Assembly: GCA_007449985.2 (NCBI GenBank)
Contig: VIIQ02000589.1
Location: forward strand, 124,001 to 188,000
Length of the DNA: 64,000 bases
Direction of reading: 5' to 3'
From: Desmodesmus armatus
Lineage: Eukaryota > Chlorophyta > Chlorophyceae > Sphaeropleales > Scenedesmaceae
A program made the position numbers and the translations under genes. Of the stretch, positions 44,801 through 56,800 are shown piece by piece; positions within the stretch are counted from its first letter, which is position 1; every line of letters starts with the position of its first letter. The notes under the pieces were generated by a model. The model did no database searches. It had not been told where the DNA came from and worked only from the letters and a program-made list of their open reading frames with translations.

Positions 44801-45577
44801 CACAAACACACCTGGGCTGTCATGTTGCTGCTGAGTGCCACGATGCAGAAGGATGCAGTCATGAGGAAAGCTGCCACCCAGAATCGGATGGAGTAAGGAA
44901 CAAGATGGAACCTGCAAACAAGAGAGTTTTGATCAGGTACACGGTGACCCCTTTGACAGCTACTCTTGGTGACCTGCTTGCCATCTCGCATAATATTGTT
45001 GAAATCAACAGCTGCGTTGGCTCACTTCTTTTGTTTGCACACTCCATGGGCTGGGGTTGGAAGCGCCTGCAACCTGCTGCTGGTATTGCTGTTGTCTGGG
45101 ACTCAGCGCAGCACTGCTTGCTGCCAGAATTGTGCTCACTGCCGCTGCTGCTGTTGCTCCCATTGGAGCCAGTTGTTCCACGGAAGCCAACAATTGCAAA
45201 TGCAGAACCTTGGAGGGATGCTGACAGGGCTGAGTGTACCTACCAGTATGGTGCGGTGAGCTTGACAATGATGGTTGGTCCAATTGCACAGAAGTACACA
45301 AGCCCAACAGCACTGGCAGCAATCTCATTTGCTCCAGCGATCATGATGACATAGGCTGCAACAGCATATGCGCACCCAGGGTGAGTGGGCTAGTCCTCAG
45401 GGTGGATGCACTTTGCTGATATAGCACTATCAAAAATTCAGCAGCAGAAACTTGATTACCTGCATTGTTGATGAGCCCCAACAACCAGAAGCCTGCGAAC
45501 ACTCGCAAACACTCCGCCAGCCTCTGTCTGGGTGAGGGACCCACAGCGTCTGGGTGGAAGTGCAGCACAGTGGTCAT
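41854..45577 (-). CDS. CLN3: CLN3/battenin family lysosomal/vacuolar membrane protein
   Basis: Multi-pass membrane protein of the lysosome or vacuole. Nine exons (45460-45577, 45244-45355, 44812-44911, 44388-44511, 43881-44078, 43110-43687, 42903-42936, 42607-42675, 41854-42230) join in phase to 569 aa. Family text is clear: FAGFWLLGLINNAAYVIMIA, GPTIIVKLTAPYW, the conserved GGLGEASALGLCALHPSQLS, LTAWSSGTGFAGIMGYAWV, WPYMVPLFVVYFAEYAMQSG, FPVTSPQARQMFYIYSNWLY, QAGVCISRSSG, GLLGGAVYVNSFTLLTHEV and LREFSLSAACVADSFGIAAA. Hydrophobic segments of 18-25 residues recur throughout. Exon 6 adds ~150 residues of Gln/Ser-rich sequence in the loop before WPYMVPLFVVYF, longer than in animal CLN3. Human CLN3 loss causes juvenile neuronal ceroid lipofuscinosis and links to glycerophosphodiester efflux; the algal role is inferred. 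Only 185 bp separate its stop from that of the F-box-like gene. Confidence 0.93.
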
Positions 45578-46120
45578 AGCTCTATGGATACTGGAACGTC
45601 AATGGAAGCATTCAATTCACACAACAGCGGCCCCAACAGCCTCAAGCGAAGGCATTGTGTGCCTGGTAGTCAGCATGGCAGATGACATCTGCTGCTGCAG
45701 GTGCGTGTGCACAAGACGCGCTGTGCTTCTGTCATAGTGGCGACAACAGAACATACGTCTGAACAAGATCTTCAGTTACCGCCCTGAAAGCTTTCTTGCA
45801 TCCTCAACTCAACCCTGCTTTTGCGGTCTCAGTTTCGAAATGAACAGCAACGGCTTGCCCAAACTACAGCAAAAAATACTTATCTTTGATTTCGGCAACA
45901 TTACTGTTCGAGCCGAGCACATCATCCATGCGCACACATGCTGAAGCCAAACAATCAGTAGCACAACAGCACAACAGACGGGGCAGGAGTCATGGACCAG
46001 ATACGAGAAGTGCGTATGGGGCGTCAGAATCAGTCAGACTTAGCATACTTGTCTCAGTAGCAGCACCAGCCTTTGCTGTCAGCCTTGTTGACCCACAGCT
46101 GTTCGGTGCTGTTCCTGCAG
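45578..46120. promoter_or_regulatory. Divergent promoter region between CLN3 and the FOP-like gene
   Basis: CLN3 starts at 45577 on the - strand and the FOP-like exons run on +. A + strand ATG at 45841 opens a 34-codon frame (MNSNGLPKLQQKILIFDFGN...) that could be the FOP-like gene's first exon, but I find no donor that joins it in phase. No TATA box is evident. Confidence 0.4.
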
Positions 46121-49100
46121 CAAATCACGCGTGTGCTGGACAAGCAAGGGGTCCTGTCACGTCTCAAGGTAAGTTCAACCTTTTGTATATATATTCGATG
46201 TATACGTTTACCGCTTCTCAGCCTGCCCCACAAGCTAATGTACTGTTGTGCTCCCCCCAGGCGGAGCTGCGTGCCAATGTGTTCCTGGCGATCAATGACC
46301 AAGATGTCCGTCAAGGCGGCATTGGTGAGTGTGCAACCAGCCCACACACCTTGACTCACATTACCCTAACGATATGGAATGATGCCTAAGGCGCCTCACC
46401 ACCCAAACCTCATTTTTTTCTGTGCTGCCGCAGGTTTGGGTGGCAAGAGTGATGCAACACACAGGAACCAGCTGGTGGCAGACCCAGCAGGTAACAGCAA
46501 TGAGCATGGCATACAAGTTTGGGACATGGTGCCTGTCTGTCACTGTCATGGCAGCATAGCAGCTGCTGACACTGACGTTGACGTGCAGGTGTGCTGCTGC
46601 TGGAGCTGTTGCGGGAGTTGCTGCAATGGTGCAACCTGCAATTCACACAGCAGGTGAGGATGCCATCAACTGTTACTGCCTGGTGATGTGATACAAACAG
46701 CACCAGGGTGTTGCCATATCTACAGTGTTGTCTGCCATGTAACATCACTAGGCAGCCGTGCAAGTAAGCTGAATGCCTGTGATGTTCTCCTGCAGGTCTT
46801 TGAACAGGAAATGCAGCTGGGGCCTGCGGCCACATTGGAAGCCCTACAGCAGCAGCTGGTGAGTCACAGGAGTAGGCCACACCAGCAGCAACAAATATCT
46901 TTTGAAGCCCAGACCAGGTTGTTTGCCCCTCTGTTGCGCGTTTGCTGGATGATCAAGGTGTTGACACACTAGGTTTCCATACCAGGTTTATTGCTTCTTT
47001 CACTGCAGTGACCGCCATTGCAGCTCCATCGGTAGTTGCGGCACACCTGTGTCCTGTGCGTGTTGTGCAGGGGCCACTGGTCAAGTCAGGCGTGGATCAG
47101 CCGCTGCTGCTGCAGCTGCTGAAGCAGCAGCTCTCAGGCCACAGATTGGATGCAAGACCCTCAGCACGCCAGCCTGTCAGCAGTAGGGCAGAGCATCAGC
47201 CCCAGGCAGCATCGTCAGATACCCAGGTCAGTATGTCCATGGCTTCACAGCAGAGCCCTTCAACCAGTGCAGACACCACAGGGCCTGAGGCAGCAGCTGC
47301 TGAGGAGGAAGTGCTGGTGTCGCCTGGGCAGCTGCAAAGCAACAGCGTGTGCTTGACAGCAGCAGCTGCCAACAAGGTCCCCAGCAAGTCAATGTCTCTG
47401 CTGGGGCACAGCACCGCAACTGTGACGGAGGACTCCAGCCTGATTGGCACTCAGATGGAGGAAGAGGAGGACTATGCAACGGTACTGGTAAGATGAAGAG
47501 GGGGGTGTTGGGTCTGTTGGGGAGGCTGGCCTGGGGTCAGCAAAGCTTGGGACAGGAATAAGGTCCAAAAAGGACAGCTTTGGACGGTGTGGGTGCAGTC
47601 TACAGCACTGCTGCGGCACTCTTGCAGCAAATCTGGTCTGTGGTAACCAAACAGGGGCAAGGAATGGAGCTCTGCCTCTGCCAGGCTTGGACCGCCAGCA
47701 GCGGCTGTCCAGTCTGCTGGCATGCTCAGCTTTATGTCTCCATGAGCTGGAACATGCCACAACCATGGCCAGCCACGTGCCTCATCCCCCGCCCCTGTCA
47801 CCTCTTCCTGCAGCTGCCAACGCACCACAGCAGCTCGGATGCTGGCTTGGATGAGGAGGCCAGCAGCGGCAGTAGCACCTATCCAGTTGACACGCCGCGC
47901 CTCACCTCAAGGCCCCACCGGACACCCCAGCCAGCACCACCAGCTGCAGCAGGAGCAGCTGCAGCGCCAGCAGCACAGGCGCCGCTGTCGTCCTTGCGGC
48001 CCCTAGGCCACCATCCCCTCCCGCCCCTGCCTTTGGGATCGCTCACTCGGCCACAGGAGTCACAGGTGGAGGCGCGTGTAGGCAACAGCTGGGACAGCGG
48101 GGGTCCTGGCGGCATGGCAGCTGCCTGTGAGCTGTCGGACTCGTTTGGGCACGATCGCAGCTTTGGGGACAGCAGCTTGGAGCTGCAGGGGCTGGACAGC
48201 CCCCCCAGGGGAGCACAACAGCACGGTGCTGCTGCAGCAGCAGCTGCTATGGACGCCGAGGCATCGTACAGCAGCAGCAGCCGGGGCGGCAGTGGCAGCA
48301 ACAGCAGCAGCAGGGCGGCGAGCCCGGCAGAGGGACAGGAGCGTTGCTTGGCAGCTGAGGGGCAGCTGCATGAGGCTGCAGCTGGTGGGAGTGTGATGCA
48401 GGCAGCAGCAGGCCTGAAGCCTCTGCCAGCTGTGAGGTGAGGACGGGTGGTGCTGGGCAGGGATTGCTGCCAGCTTGCTCTGCGTGTATGCTTTGGTGCG
48501 TCGCTGCCGGCATTAGCGTGGCAGTAGCAGGGGTGTGCATCCAGGATCTTACACCCCTGTCCACATGGCAGGTACCAATTTGCCAATGCTGGGGGCAGTG
48601 GTTCTTGCATACTGACGACCGGTGCGGCAAACTTGTGTTGGAATGACTGTAACTCTGCTCACGCTTGCAGGGCACCTGGCAAGCTGGCCCCGCTGCCCCC
48701 TGTCAGCGCCGTTGCTGCCGGCAGCACCACCACCAGCAGCAGCAGTGGCGGCCTTTCCAAAAGGACATCTGAGGGTGTGCGTGACGAGCTGCTGCGGTCG
48801 GGCCTGCTGATGCAGCCTCGGCCTGCAGGATTTGAGGACGGCATGCAGCAGCAGGGCCTAGCTGCTGAGGGTAGCACTGACAGCTGTGCTGGCAGCGACA
48901 ACCATGCAGCGGCCCCGCAGACTGCTAGGGCAGCTGCAGGAGCTGCCGCGAGGGTCAGTGACGGCAGCAGCCAGGCAGCATCTGATGATGGGGACAGCCA
49001 TGACGAGCTGACTGACAGCTACGCAGCAGCTGCTGCTGCTGCTGCAGATATGCAGGACAGCAAGACCTCACAGACTGCGGACCACAGGCGCGACATGGGC

Positions 49101-50025
49101 CATGTAGGGTTGGCCCGGGACGAGTCACAGCATGGTGACAGCTTTGGTGGTGAGCACAGCAGCCGGCTGTCTGAGGGGCATGACAGTGGTAGTGATGATG
49201 ACAGTGACGACTTTGGGGTCACGAACCAGCAGCTGCTGGCAGCTGCAAGGAGGCAGCTGTCCAACAGGAGCAGCACCTCACAAGGGCCGGTCCAGCAGCA
49301 GCAGCAGCAGCAGCAGGGGCTGCAGGGTGTTGGTGTGATGGACGTTGAGGTGTCTGGGGCCTCCCTGACACTGACTGGCAGTGACCTTGATGACGATATG
49401 ATCCCAGAGGATATCTCTCTGCCCATTGATGTGAGTGTGGGCTTCCACGAGGCTCACTGGGTGGTGGGGACCGTTGACAGATTGGCAACCGCACCAACGT
49501 TGTGTGGGACGGCCAGTGTGGTGTTATCTTGACTCAGGGAGCAGATCGGGACAGGGCTTACCAGCATGGCGCATCACAAAGCAGCTGCACTTTGTGCAGC
49601 ACCTGTGCATGCATAGCGCCATGCATTGCACCCTTGAACGCCATTTGTGTCGGCCATCCCTGCATGAACTACATGAGCTTCAAATAATAGCCGCTGAAGA
49701 GCTGCTACGTCCTGCTGTGTCAACTGCTTGTCTGCAGGCACTCATGGATGGTAGCGAGTACTCGGCACTGTTTGAGCCGGCACAGCCAGCAGGGCCACCA
49801 TCAACAGCAGCAGCAGCAGTAGGGCAGCAGGCCTGGGCCACCTCTTCACGGCCATCAGCAGCAGCAGCAGCAGCAGCAGGTGCTGCCGTGGGATCAGGTG
49901 GCGTGGCCATGCTGCGTGGTGCTCAGCAGGCCCTGGAGCTGACAGATGATGACTCGGACGGAGAGGACGGAGACCAGCCACTGGCAGCAGCGGGCGGCTT
50001 TGTGATTGATGATGACGACTTCTAG
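46121..50025 (+). CDS. FOP/CEP43-like (TONNEAU1-related) centriole/basal-body protein, first exon not located
   Basis: Exons 46121-46168, 46261-46324, 46434-46490, 46589-46653, 46796-46858, 47071-47487, 47814-48436, 48671-49430 and 49738-50025 join in phase to 794 aa. The first five encode the FOP N-terminal dimerisation/LisH module: ITRVLDKQGVLSRLKAELRA, NVFLAINDQD, then LVADPAGVLLLELLRELLQW, CNLQFTQQVFEQEMQLGP and AATLEALQQQL. In animals FOP (FGFR1OP/CEP43) sits at centriolar subdistal appendages and basal bodies and helps ciliogenesis; plant TON1 shares the module. The remaining ~700 residues are Ser/Ala/Gln/Asp-rich and mostly disordered, with acidic patches (GSDLDDDMIPEDISLPID, DDDSDGEDGDQ) and the C-terminus GGFVIDDDDF. 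For a flagellate alga a basal-body role is a reasonable inference. The first coding exon, upstream of 46121, is not resolved. Confidence 0.75.
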
Positions 50026-52450
50026 GCTGCTGGGTGTCGCGCAAGAGGCAAACGAAGACAAGCACCAGCACAGCAGCAGCAGCTGTAGCAGTACAAGGAG
50101 CAGGGTGTGTAGGGTATGGCTGTCGTCTCTGCTGCTACTACATTGTTTGTGTATGGGGTGTGTGTGGAGGGGGGGGGGAGGTGCGTATGCACTTGTGTGC
50201 ACTGGCCGCAGCTAGGGTAGCTTGTTGTGCCCTACGATGGTGGTGAGGGTTGGGGCAGGTGGTGTATACAGCACACCTAGATCCCCTTTCCCCAGGTGGG
50301 ATGACCGGACCTGCCCTGTCCCTATCTGGCAGCTACGCCAGGCTGTGGCTTCTTACTGCGTTGATGCTGAGCGCATCCCTGCATTTGGCTGACCCAGAGG
50401 GAACCGTGGCTGGCAGGGAACGTGCCATGTCTTGCAGGGAGCTGTACTGGAAGCCCAAGGATAGGTCGTCAAGTTGCCTTTTAAGCAGACACAGTTGGCA
50501 TGATCTGCTGCTGCAGGTCATCAGCCTTTGGCAAGCACAGCACATAGTCTGGTTTACCCACATTTTGTGTGAGCCTTTCTCCTGAGCATTATATGTACTG
50601 CTGCATAGCATGGGTTGCAGCATATCTGACCTTAGAAGGCTAACGTGTCTGCATGTCTTGGCTGCATCTGTGCTCCTGCGTACTATGTTTTGGCATGGTG
50701 TGGGGGACAGTACTGCTGTAGCAGTGGCTGCACTCCTTGCAAAGGCACCATTATGTGTGCACCCCAGTGAGGACTGGCAGTCATCTTGCGGTGACTTGTT
50801 CAGTCCATGACAGGCAAGTGACAGCAGACATGTGTAGAGCTGGCATTGACTGACACGCTGTGTGCAAGGCATCGCGGACTCAGACTGCAGGGTCGGCAGC
50901 CCACAGCAGCTGACATTGCTCACAGGGTTGCAGGCGGGCATACCAACCACGCTGTGTGCGTACTGGGGTCTCTGTTTAGGGGGGTGTCAGTAGCAGGGTG
51001 TTACTTTGGCAGCTGTACGGTAGCTGCTTTTCTGCTTTTTGGGGAGGTGGGGGGATGGCTGTGGATTGCAACGAAACAAACTTGTGATGCCCGACTCATC
51101 CTGTATGGTGTGTGCAGTGTATCTCAAAGATAGTGCCACCAGCCCAAGCCTCATGTAGACCTACCGGGGACTGTGATTGAGCTAAGGGGCACATGTGCAC
51201 GGACACTGTAGTATCAGCAGCTTCATCCCCTTTCACACTGTCAGTGTGCTGAACCGGACCAGACTCGACACAGGCAAAGGCGTGCAATGCCATGAAAGTT
51301 GTTGACACTGTCAAGTTGTGCTTTGCTGGTGCCTCCGCCGTGAACACCCCAGCTTACACCGGTGTTGCATCCCAACCTGGCAGAACGTCATGAAAAGTCA
51401 CCACCAGTCAGGCTCCACTTGGCAAGCAGGTACTGCCAGATGGTTTCAAAATTGTGTAAGGTTAGCAGCGTATCCTGTTTCAATACGCGCATAGTGCCCG
51501 AGAAGCACTGCACCCTCGCTGCCAGCACACTGATTAAGTCCTTGGATGACACCCAAGCCACACACATGTCACAGTGAGCCAATGGTTTGAGGGGCCCCGA
51601 AGCTCGTCTGGCCGCATTTGCACATGCACATGCATCAATCAACCACTTCTCTTCGTTGACAGACACGACAGCTTCAGCCTCTACGATCTTACTACAACCC
51701 AAGCCACACACCGAGCCGCTGAGCCTGTGGACATGAAGTTCCCATGGTCATGCACAGACTGGAGCAATCTTTGCATGACGCCTGGTGTTAACCAATGGAA
51801 GCATGTTCCTCAAAGGAGGTGAAAGCAATAGCCCAACTAGCCAAATTCCAAAATCAGGTCACACCATGGGGAGTGTGTGCAAGCAAATGCGCGGAGCACA
51901 CTGCTGCATGTCAGCCTGGGCCACAATGACATTGGTGTCCATACCAGTTCTGCAGGTAATAAGTGCTACAAGCACCATCACGGCAAGACACACAAGACAC
52001 TCCCTCTGCTTGACACACTGTGCTTACACATTTGGCTGATGTGGCATGTTGCGGAATCAGAGGCATGCGGGCCCGGTGGCACACAGCAACAGACACACAA
52101 AACAACAATCCATGGTCATTGCGCCTTTAGCCATACATGCCTCTCACTGCGCACGTGGCAAATACTTTGCAGTCTCATCCCACCACATTGCTTATCATAG
52201 TCAGGCCCCTGGGCCAGATGGAGGGCACGGCTGGGGCTGCAGTGCCCTCACAGGTACTGGAGGCCACAATTGGCAGCACAGAGGCCACCATTGGTGGTAC
52301 AAGCAATCGCTACTGTACAAAAAGGGTCACCCTCGTGAGCGACAAAAAGACAACTGCGGGATACGCTTGATAGCATAAAGGGCACGTGAGCTTGCCAACA
52401 GTCTTCTATAGACACGAGGCGATACACCACCAGCACCAATGCTGACTGTT
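50026..52450. other. Intergenic stretch without a supportable gene
   Basis: Contains the 3' UTR of the FOP-like gene, copy 3 of the retroposon-like element (51566-51696) and the 3' side of the small membrane-protein gene. Open frames such as the - strand one at 50333-50950 show no motif and no splice logic. Confidence 0.5.
51566..51696 (+). mobile_element. Short retroposon-like element, copy 3, with exact 15-bp target-site duplication
   Basis: 131 bp from ATGTCACAGTGAGCCAATGG to CTACGATCTTACTACA, collinear with copy 1 (16776-16911) but more diverged, with a small deletion in the middle. Exact direct repeats ACCCAAGCCACACAC flank it at 51551-51565 and 51697-51711. The 3' end is not poly(A). 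There is no protein domain; an open frame with EAEAVVSVNEEK on the opposite strand is probably accidental. Confidence 0.85.
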
Positions 52451-53521
52451 TCACAGCTCCCCAGCTCCCAAAGGTGCATCGGCTGGTGGCGACTCCGGCG
52501 CCGTCACCCAACTGGCATTTGAGTGCTGCCGCGACTGCGCCGAAGCAAAAGACTCCAGGTCTCCCGCCACACCCCCAGCACGTAGCGCCAGCCCTGCCGC
52601 GCCCTCCTCTGCAGCTGCTGCTGCCAGCAGCGGTGCTGTCAGCTCCGGCCCCACCCCTGCCGGGGGCTGATGACTCTCCACCCACTCCTCAACAGCCAGG
52701 CGCTGCTGCTGCATGGCCGCAGTACGTGACTGCAGCGTCAGTATGGTTTCACCGGCCGCAGGCTGCTGCATCACGCGCCTGTTGACCCACACCAGCGCTA
52801 GAAGAAACCAAGCCATGAACATTCCCAGCACCTCTGCAGCCAGCAGGGTGGGCAAGTGCAGGGTGACGCCTGTCTCCTGCACTAGGAAAGAGCTGTGGCC
52901 TGCTGCTAGCTGGTGCAGAAGGGCTGCCTTGGCGGCTAGCCAGCCTGTCAGTGCTGCAACTATGCTGACTGCTGCTGCCAGCCAGGGTAGGGTGGCTGAC
53001 AGGCCCAGTAGGGGCAGCATTACTAGGCAGCCACGCAGGAGAGTCAGCAGCAGGAGGTCACCGAGACCTGCAGGGAAGGGATGGAGGTGTGCATGATGAA
53101 GACAGGCGGTGCAGCGACAGCAGAGCAGACTGACTCAGCGGAGCCAGCTTGGTGTTGACGCTGATGGGTTGACTTGCAGGGTGTTCTTGGGCAAGTTCAA
53201 GGACAGCGTGGTAAGGTGGCCTCGCAAAGTGTTGGTTCTGGTCTCTATGAATGCATGCACACGGGAAGTGGGACTGTGAACCACACTACCCAGAAGATGA
53301 TGCGCATTGTGGCACCCCGCCGTGCACAAGAATTTCGGCACCCCCTCCACGTGGCCCCCACCATGCATACCTGTTGCAATATTGAGGCGCACATCATCTG
53401 TCATTGGCAGCATGGCCTGCATGAAGGTGCCCCCCTTGTAGCTGAGCATCACCAGGCTCAAGGAAGCAACCGCGTCCAAACTGACAGACAGGGCCAATGC
53501 TGCAGGGGCGATTGCCTCCAT
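52451..53521 (-). CDS. Small multi-pass membrane protein of unknown function
   Basis: Two exons, 53371-53521 and 52451-53067, in phase, give 255 aa from the ATG at 53521. About five hydrophobic segments are visible: APAALALSVSLDAVASLSLV, GLGDLLLLTLLRGCLVMLPL running into GLSATLPWLAAAVSIVAAL, TLLAAEVLGMFMAWFLLALV, with the short charged loop VNRRVMQ after the last. The C-terminal ~90 residues are cytosolic-looking, Ala/Glu-rich, and contain AAMQQQRLAVEEWVESHQPP. The layout resembles the N-terminal TMD0-like segment of some half-size ABC transporters, but no ABC core follows, so I do not assign it. It shares a 359-bp divergent promoter region with the RUS-family gene. Confidence 0.6.
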
Positions 53522-53880
53522 CCTGCTGCCCTTGGTGCAAGGCCCTGAGCACTGCCGATATTCCTTTGTATTTGCACTTGAATGGCAGTGATCTGGCACA
53601 AGGCAGTGGGGTGGGCAGTCGAAGCAGCACAAAACACAACTTGCAAAAGCTGACGTCACTCCTGTGCAGTGCTCCTGTCCGTGAACCTGTTTAGCGACAT
53701 CAAGGACACTTGGACATTCTGGGGCAAATGAGAAAGTACCGTTCTCCTCCACATGACGTAAGACGAAAGTAACATATTACATAAGATGCCGGAAGACAGG
53801 AAAGAGCACAGAACGACGAGAAGAGTTTCCAGCACAGCTTCTGAACATCTTTCAGCATCTGGCAGGCCTTGCAAGCGCAG
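53522..53880. promoter_or_regulatory. Divergent promoter region, membrane-protein gene and RUS gene
   Basis: Only 359 bp separate the two start codons (53521 on -, 53881 on +), so both promoters and 5' UTRs must share it. I see no clear TATA box; TACGTAAG-like and CATGACGTAAG text near 53752 is a CRE/TGA-type core that could be a bZIP site. Confidence 0.4.
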
Positions 53881-56800
53881 ATGTCTAAAAAGTCGAAGTT
53901 TTGCCTCTCTGCTCCCCAGGCCAGCCTATCAAGTCCACAACGTACAGCCTCATGTCAGCATGACAGACTGAAGTTCCAGCTGCGCCAGGGTGGCGGTGAT
54001 GCTTCAGCCAACGTTGTGGCAGCATTTGGCTCTTTGACACTGTCAGCTGCTGCAGCAGACGCAGTGAGTGCGGTGGCCGGCTGATCGCTGCTGTGTAGGC
54101 TCCACTTAGCAAAGCTATTGGCGCCAACAGCGTGTTCAGTACATGATAGGGACGTCAGTTACCCACATCCCACTGCTGACCACTTGCTGTTTGGTGGGTG
54201 CACAGGCTTCTGCAAACGGTTTGCAGCTGCTGCCTGTGGGGTCTCACAAGGGTAGGTCACTTTCTGGTGCTTAATAGTTGGTTTTTTTTGGTTGAGACGG
54301 CATATATATAAGAGGTGCATGTATATGAGTTATGTGAATCCATGTGGCAGCCCTAAGAGGACCCACAGCAAGTTAGCAGCAAACACCTCAACATGATGCA
54401 GCAGCAACTTTTAGCCAGCTGCTAAGTATTCAGGCAGCTGCAAAACATACAGTTATATGCTTGAACTGTTGCTTATTGCTTGTCTGTCATCATGGCGTCT
54501 TGCCTGTCGACCTGGTCTGTTGTGCAGGCGGCAAGCAGCAGCAGTACGCATGGAATGGGAGCAAGATCGTGGCTATCAATCAGGACCTGCTGAATGAGGG
54601 CTACACAGCAGCAGGTGATCAGACTCAGCGGTAGCATCGACAGGCAGCACAGGGGCACAGTGACAAGTGACAGTTCGAACACGCCAGGCAGCTGTCTTGA
54701 GTCTTGGTGCTGGGCATATCCTTGTCCACTGGGAGGCCAGCCTGCAGTATGGCTGGCACAGCAGTTTTCATTCAGTGCAGGAGTTCTGCAGTGTCCTGCA
54801 GTGGCTGGTTCCTTAAGCTGATCACTGGTCACTCACCAGCAAAGCGATGTGAGCCCCTGTGTAGAAAGGTGGTGAGCTGTGCCCTGACCTGCCATGCAGG
54901 CCGCCTGCAAGATTACATTACTGGGCTGCATGACAGCATCGCCTCAGCCTTCCTCCCAAGAGAGCAGGACGTCACGGAAGACTACTGGGAGTGGCTGAAA
55001 TGGCGGCTTGGACAGGTGGGCAAGCACAGTGCAGCCTCAGCAGGGCCAGGGTGCTGGACAGTGGTGTGGCTCAGTCATTGGCTGCCAACAATTACGACGC
55101 GACTTCTATGCAGCAGGCTGGCAGTAGCAAACAAGCAGGCAGCTGTAGCACTGGCTATCAGTGTTCATCGCGGTACAGCTTCCGCGTATATGCAGCAGCT
55201 GGTGGCCTGGATTGCTTCTGTGGCGTGCGTGTAAAGTTCAGCTGTCCATGCCTGCAATCCAGTGCTTGGGGGCTGTGCATGCAACTGCTGACTTGCTGGA
55301 CTCACACTCATATCCTCCTGCACTGTCTTTGCTGTACATTGTTGCGCTGTTGTTGTGCTGTGCCGGCTTGGCTTGCCGACCATGCGTATCTCTGCACTTG
55401 CAGCGCTTCTTCAGTGCCACGCTGCAGAACTTTGCCACACAGTCTCTGCTGATGGCTGTGGGTGTGGGTGCACGCAAGGCGCTGGCAGCCTCAGCAGCCA
55501 TCAACTGGATGCTCAAAGATGGCATGAACAGGCTCGTGCGCATGGGGGTGGCCACGCAGTTTGGTGACAGCTTTGACTCAGACCTGAAGGTATGGGCTGC
55601 AGGATTCATTGCTTGAGGGCGTCTGGGGTTCTTGCATCATCATTACACGTGTTTCCGGCCAGGTTCATTGCCCAAGCAGCAAGCTGCCAGCAGCAAATCG
55701 ACCCTGGTGCAAGACAAGCAATACACCACCAGGCGACCAGTGACCTAGGACACTAGAAAGCCTGTGCCAGTTACGGCCACAACGCAGGCATACAAAGGGC
55801 ATGAGAAGCAGCAGCGGGGTTCTTGCTCCATTTCTTTTTATGTTTTGATGCCGAAATGATGTTGACATGAAAGACTAAACTACTCTGATGACCAGTAGGA
55901 TCTGCCTGTGCTGAGTGACACTTGTGTATAGGATGCCGCTATGATTTTTTGCCAACACATGGCTAGACGTTTGGAGGACACAAACACAGTAGTTGGTGGT
56001 TGAAAGCAGTGCGCTAATCACTGTTGCGGGCCCTGCTGCTGCTGCTGCTGCTGCTTTTGTTGCATCTGTTTGCAGCGCTTCCGCTTCACAACCTCAGTGT
56101 TGTACACAGTCTGCGTCTCCTGTGAGTTCCTGACCCCCCGCTTCCCGTCACACTTCCTGCTGCTGACGGCCGTCAGCAACGTGGGCAGGGCTGTGGGTCT
56201 CACCACATTCGTCAGCACGCAGCCAGCCTTCCAGCAGGCGCTGTGTGCCAGCGGCAACATGGCAGACCTGGCGTCAAAGACTCAGGTGGGCGCGGCGTGT
56301 GTTGACTGGGCTTCAGTGTTGTTTGTGCACCAGGGGAGTGTGTCTTGGGCGCGGCGACTGGCAACATGGCTACATCAAGGAAAACATGGGTAAAGCATAC
56401 TTGGCCCTTGCCAGTATGCTTGCGAACCTGATCGATCAAAGGTGGGCTGTGCACTGTGTTGGCATACGACAGCACACGATGGCCCAACGGACACACCCCC
56501 ATGCAGTCAAAGCTGCCAATCAGCAGCCAACCAATCCCTCCCTCCACGTCAAGCCATCACACTGCCTCTCGCACTCTGCCCCTGGCGCCCCCTTCCCTGC
56601 TGTGTAGCGATTTGCTGCATTTGGCTGCCTGAATCGATTTTTGGCAATCGCAGTGCACATTTTCATATGCTACTGTCACATGCCGCCCCTGCAGGCCCAG
56701 CACATGGTCATGGACACACTCGCCCTTGCTGTGTCAGCCTCTGCAAACTACTTCCTGCGCCACAAGGAGGCCCAGCGCATGATGCTGCCGCTGGTGGCCT

